A stretch of 61,983 bases of DNA from Flavobacteriales bacterium (lineage in GTDB: Bacteria; Bacteroidota; Bacteroidia; Flavobacteriales_D; Crocinitomicaceae): assembly GCA_947449575.1 (NCBI GenBank), contig CANFRV010000023.1, forward strand, positions 1 to 61,983, written 5' to 3'. Positions within the stretch are counted from its first letter, which is position 1, and every line of letters starts with the position of its first letter. This document shows positions 61,222 to 61,983 of this stretch, one piece after another. The position numbers and the translations under genes are program-made. The notes under the pieces were generated by a model that made no database searches, was not told the origin of the DNA, and saw nothing but the letters and a program-made list of their open reading frames with translations.

Positions 61222-61230
61222 GTTCTTTGA
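61222..61230 (+). promoter_or_regulatory. boxA-like antitermination site
   Basis: GTTCTTTGA in the rRNA leader, about 75 nt before the 16S start, matches the form of bacterial boxA (TGCTCTTTA-like) that NusB and S10 bind. Confidence 0.6.
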
Positions 61231-61304
61231 AAGATTGAGAAAAAAAGGAAAAACAGCGTAAAGTTAGAAGTAAAACAGAGCACAACATAAAATTCAAAGT
61301 TTTT

Positions 61305-61983
<679 letters not shown>

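Larger units (their letters stand above)
60873..61304. other. rRNA operon upstream region
   Basis: 432 nt without a gene, holding the terminator of the previous gene, the rRNA promoter (61024-61053), a leader hairpin (61152-61175) and a boxA-like site (61222-61230). Confidence 0.85.

Noticed and set aside
1-61304. tRNA genes
   Set aside because: I scanned for the GGTTCRANTCC-type T-arm with matching stems and found none I could support. Not exhaustive by eye.

Overview
The window is chromosomal DNA of a Bacteroidota bacterium, most likely Flavobacteriales. The right edge holds the first ~680 nt of a 16S rRNA gene with Bacteroidota-type sequence. It is preceded by a TTG / TAnnTTTG promoter typical of the phylum. 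The DNA is very AT-rich, Shine-Dalgarno signals are weak, and intergenic sequence is rich in small repeats and hairpins. I cannot name genus or species; Crocinitomicaceae is only a guess.

Layout. (1) 1-853 is non-coding and repeat-rich. (2) rlmH (854-1327) is a housekeeping gene followed by a hexamer microsatellite. (3) 1526-58196 is one very large surface-polysaccharide locus of about 48 genes. It starts with a polytopic membrane protein and a NusG/UpxY-like antiterminator. Next come a split transketolase, an SDR-glycosyltransferase fusion and two methyltransferases, then an ABC export pair (Wzm 10820, Wzt 12883) interrupted by an acyltransferase. A nucleotide-sugar block follows (14320-21307: RfbF, SDRs, RmlC-like epimerase, CmcI-like methyltransferase, hexapeptide acyltransferase), then a long tightly overlapped glycosyltransferase/acyltransferase run (21310-30892). 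After that lie a mosaic of short plus- and minus-strand blocks (30909-42821), an acetamidino-sugar module (HisF-like and HisH-like genes divergent from a glycosyltransferase-WbpG fusion, 41455-45540), sugar-decorating enzymes and glycosyltransferases (45518-49382), an isolated methyltransferase inside repeats (49860-50636), and an AsnB/GalE/SDR/glycosyltransferase segment (51877-58196). (4) 58276-60872 returns to non-polysaccharide genes: rdgB, an AlbA_2 protein, a 63-aa conserved-looking small protein, and an MtfA-like protein that appears to have lost its zinc site. (5) The rRNA operon begins at the right edge.

How the genes work together. Nucleotide sugars are made by RfbF, GalE and several SDRs. 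They are decorated by methyl-, acyl- and acetyl-transferases and, by inference, by amidation of an N-acetyl group (WbpG-like domain with HisH and HisF). About 18 glycosyltransferases assemble the chain. The presence of Wzm/Wzt with a C-terminal cargo-binding domain, and the absence of a recognisable Wzx, points to ABC-dependent export of a finished chain, as for some O-antigens.

Most unusual points: two domain fusions not usually seen in one chain (SDR+GT2; GT4+N-acetyl-sugar amidotransferase); a HisF-like protein lacking the first catalytic Asp; two SDRs with altered YxxxK motifs; a perfect 38-bp palindrome between divergent amidation genes; and a composite MITE-like repeat family sitting at the joints between gene blocks, including both sides of a single methyltransferase gene.
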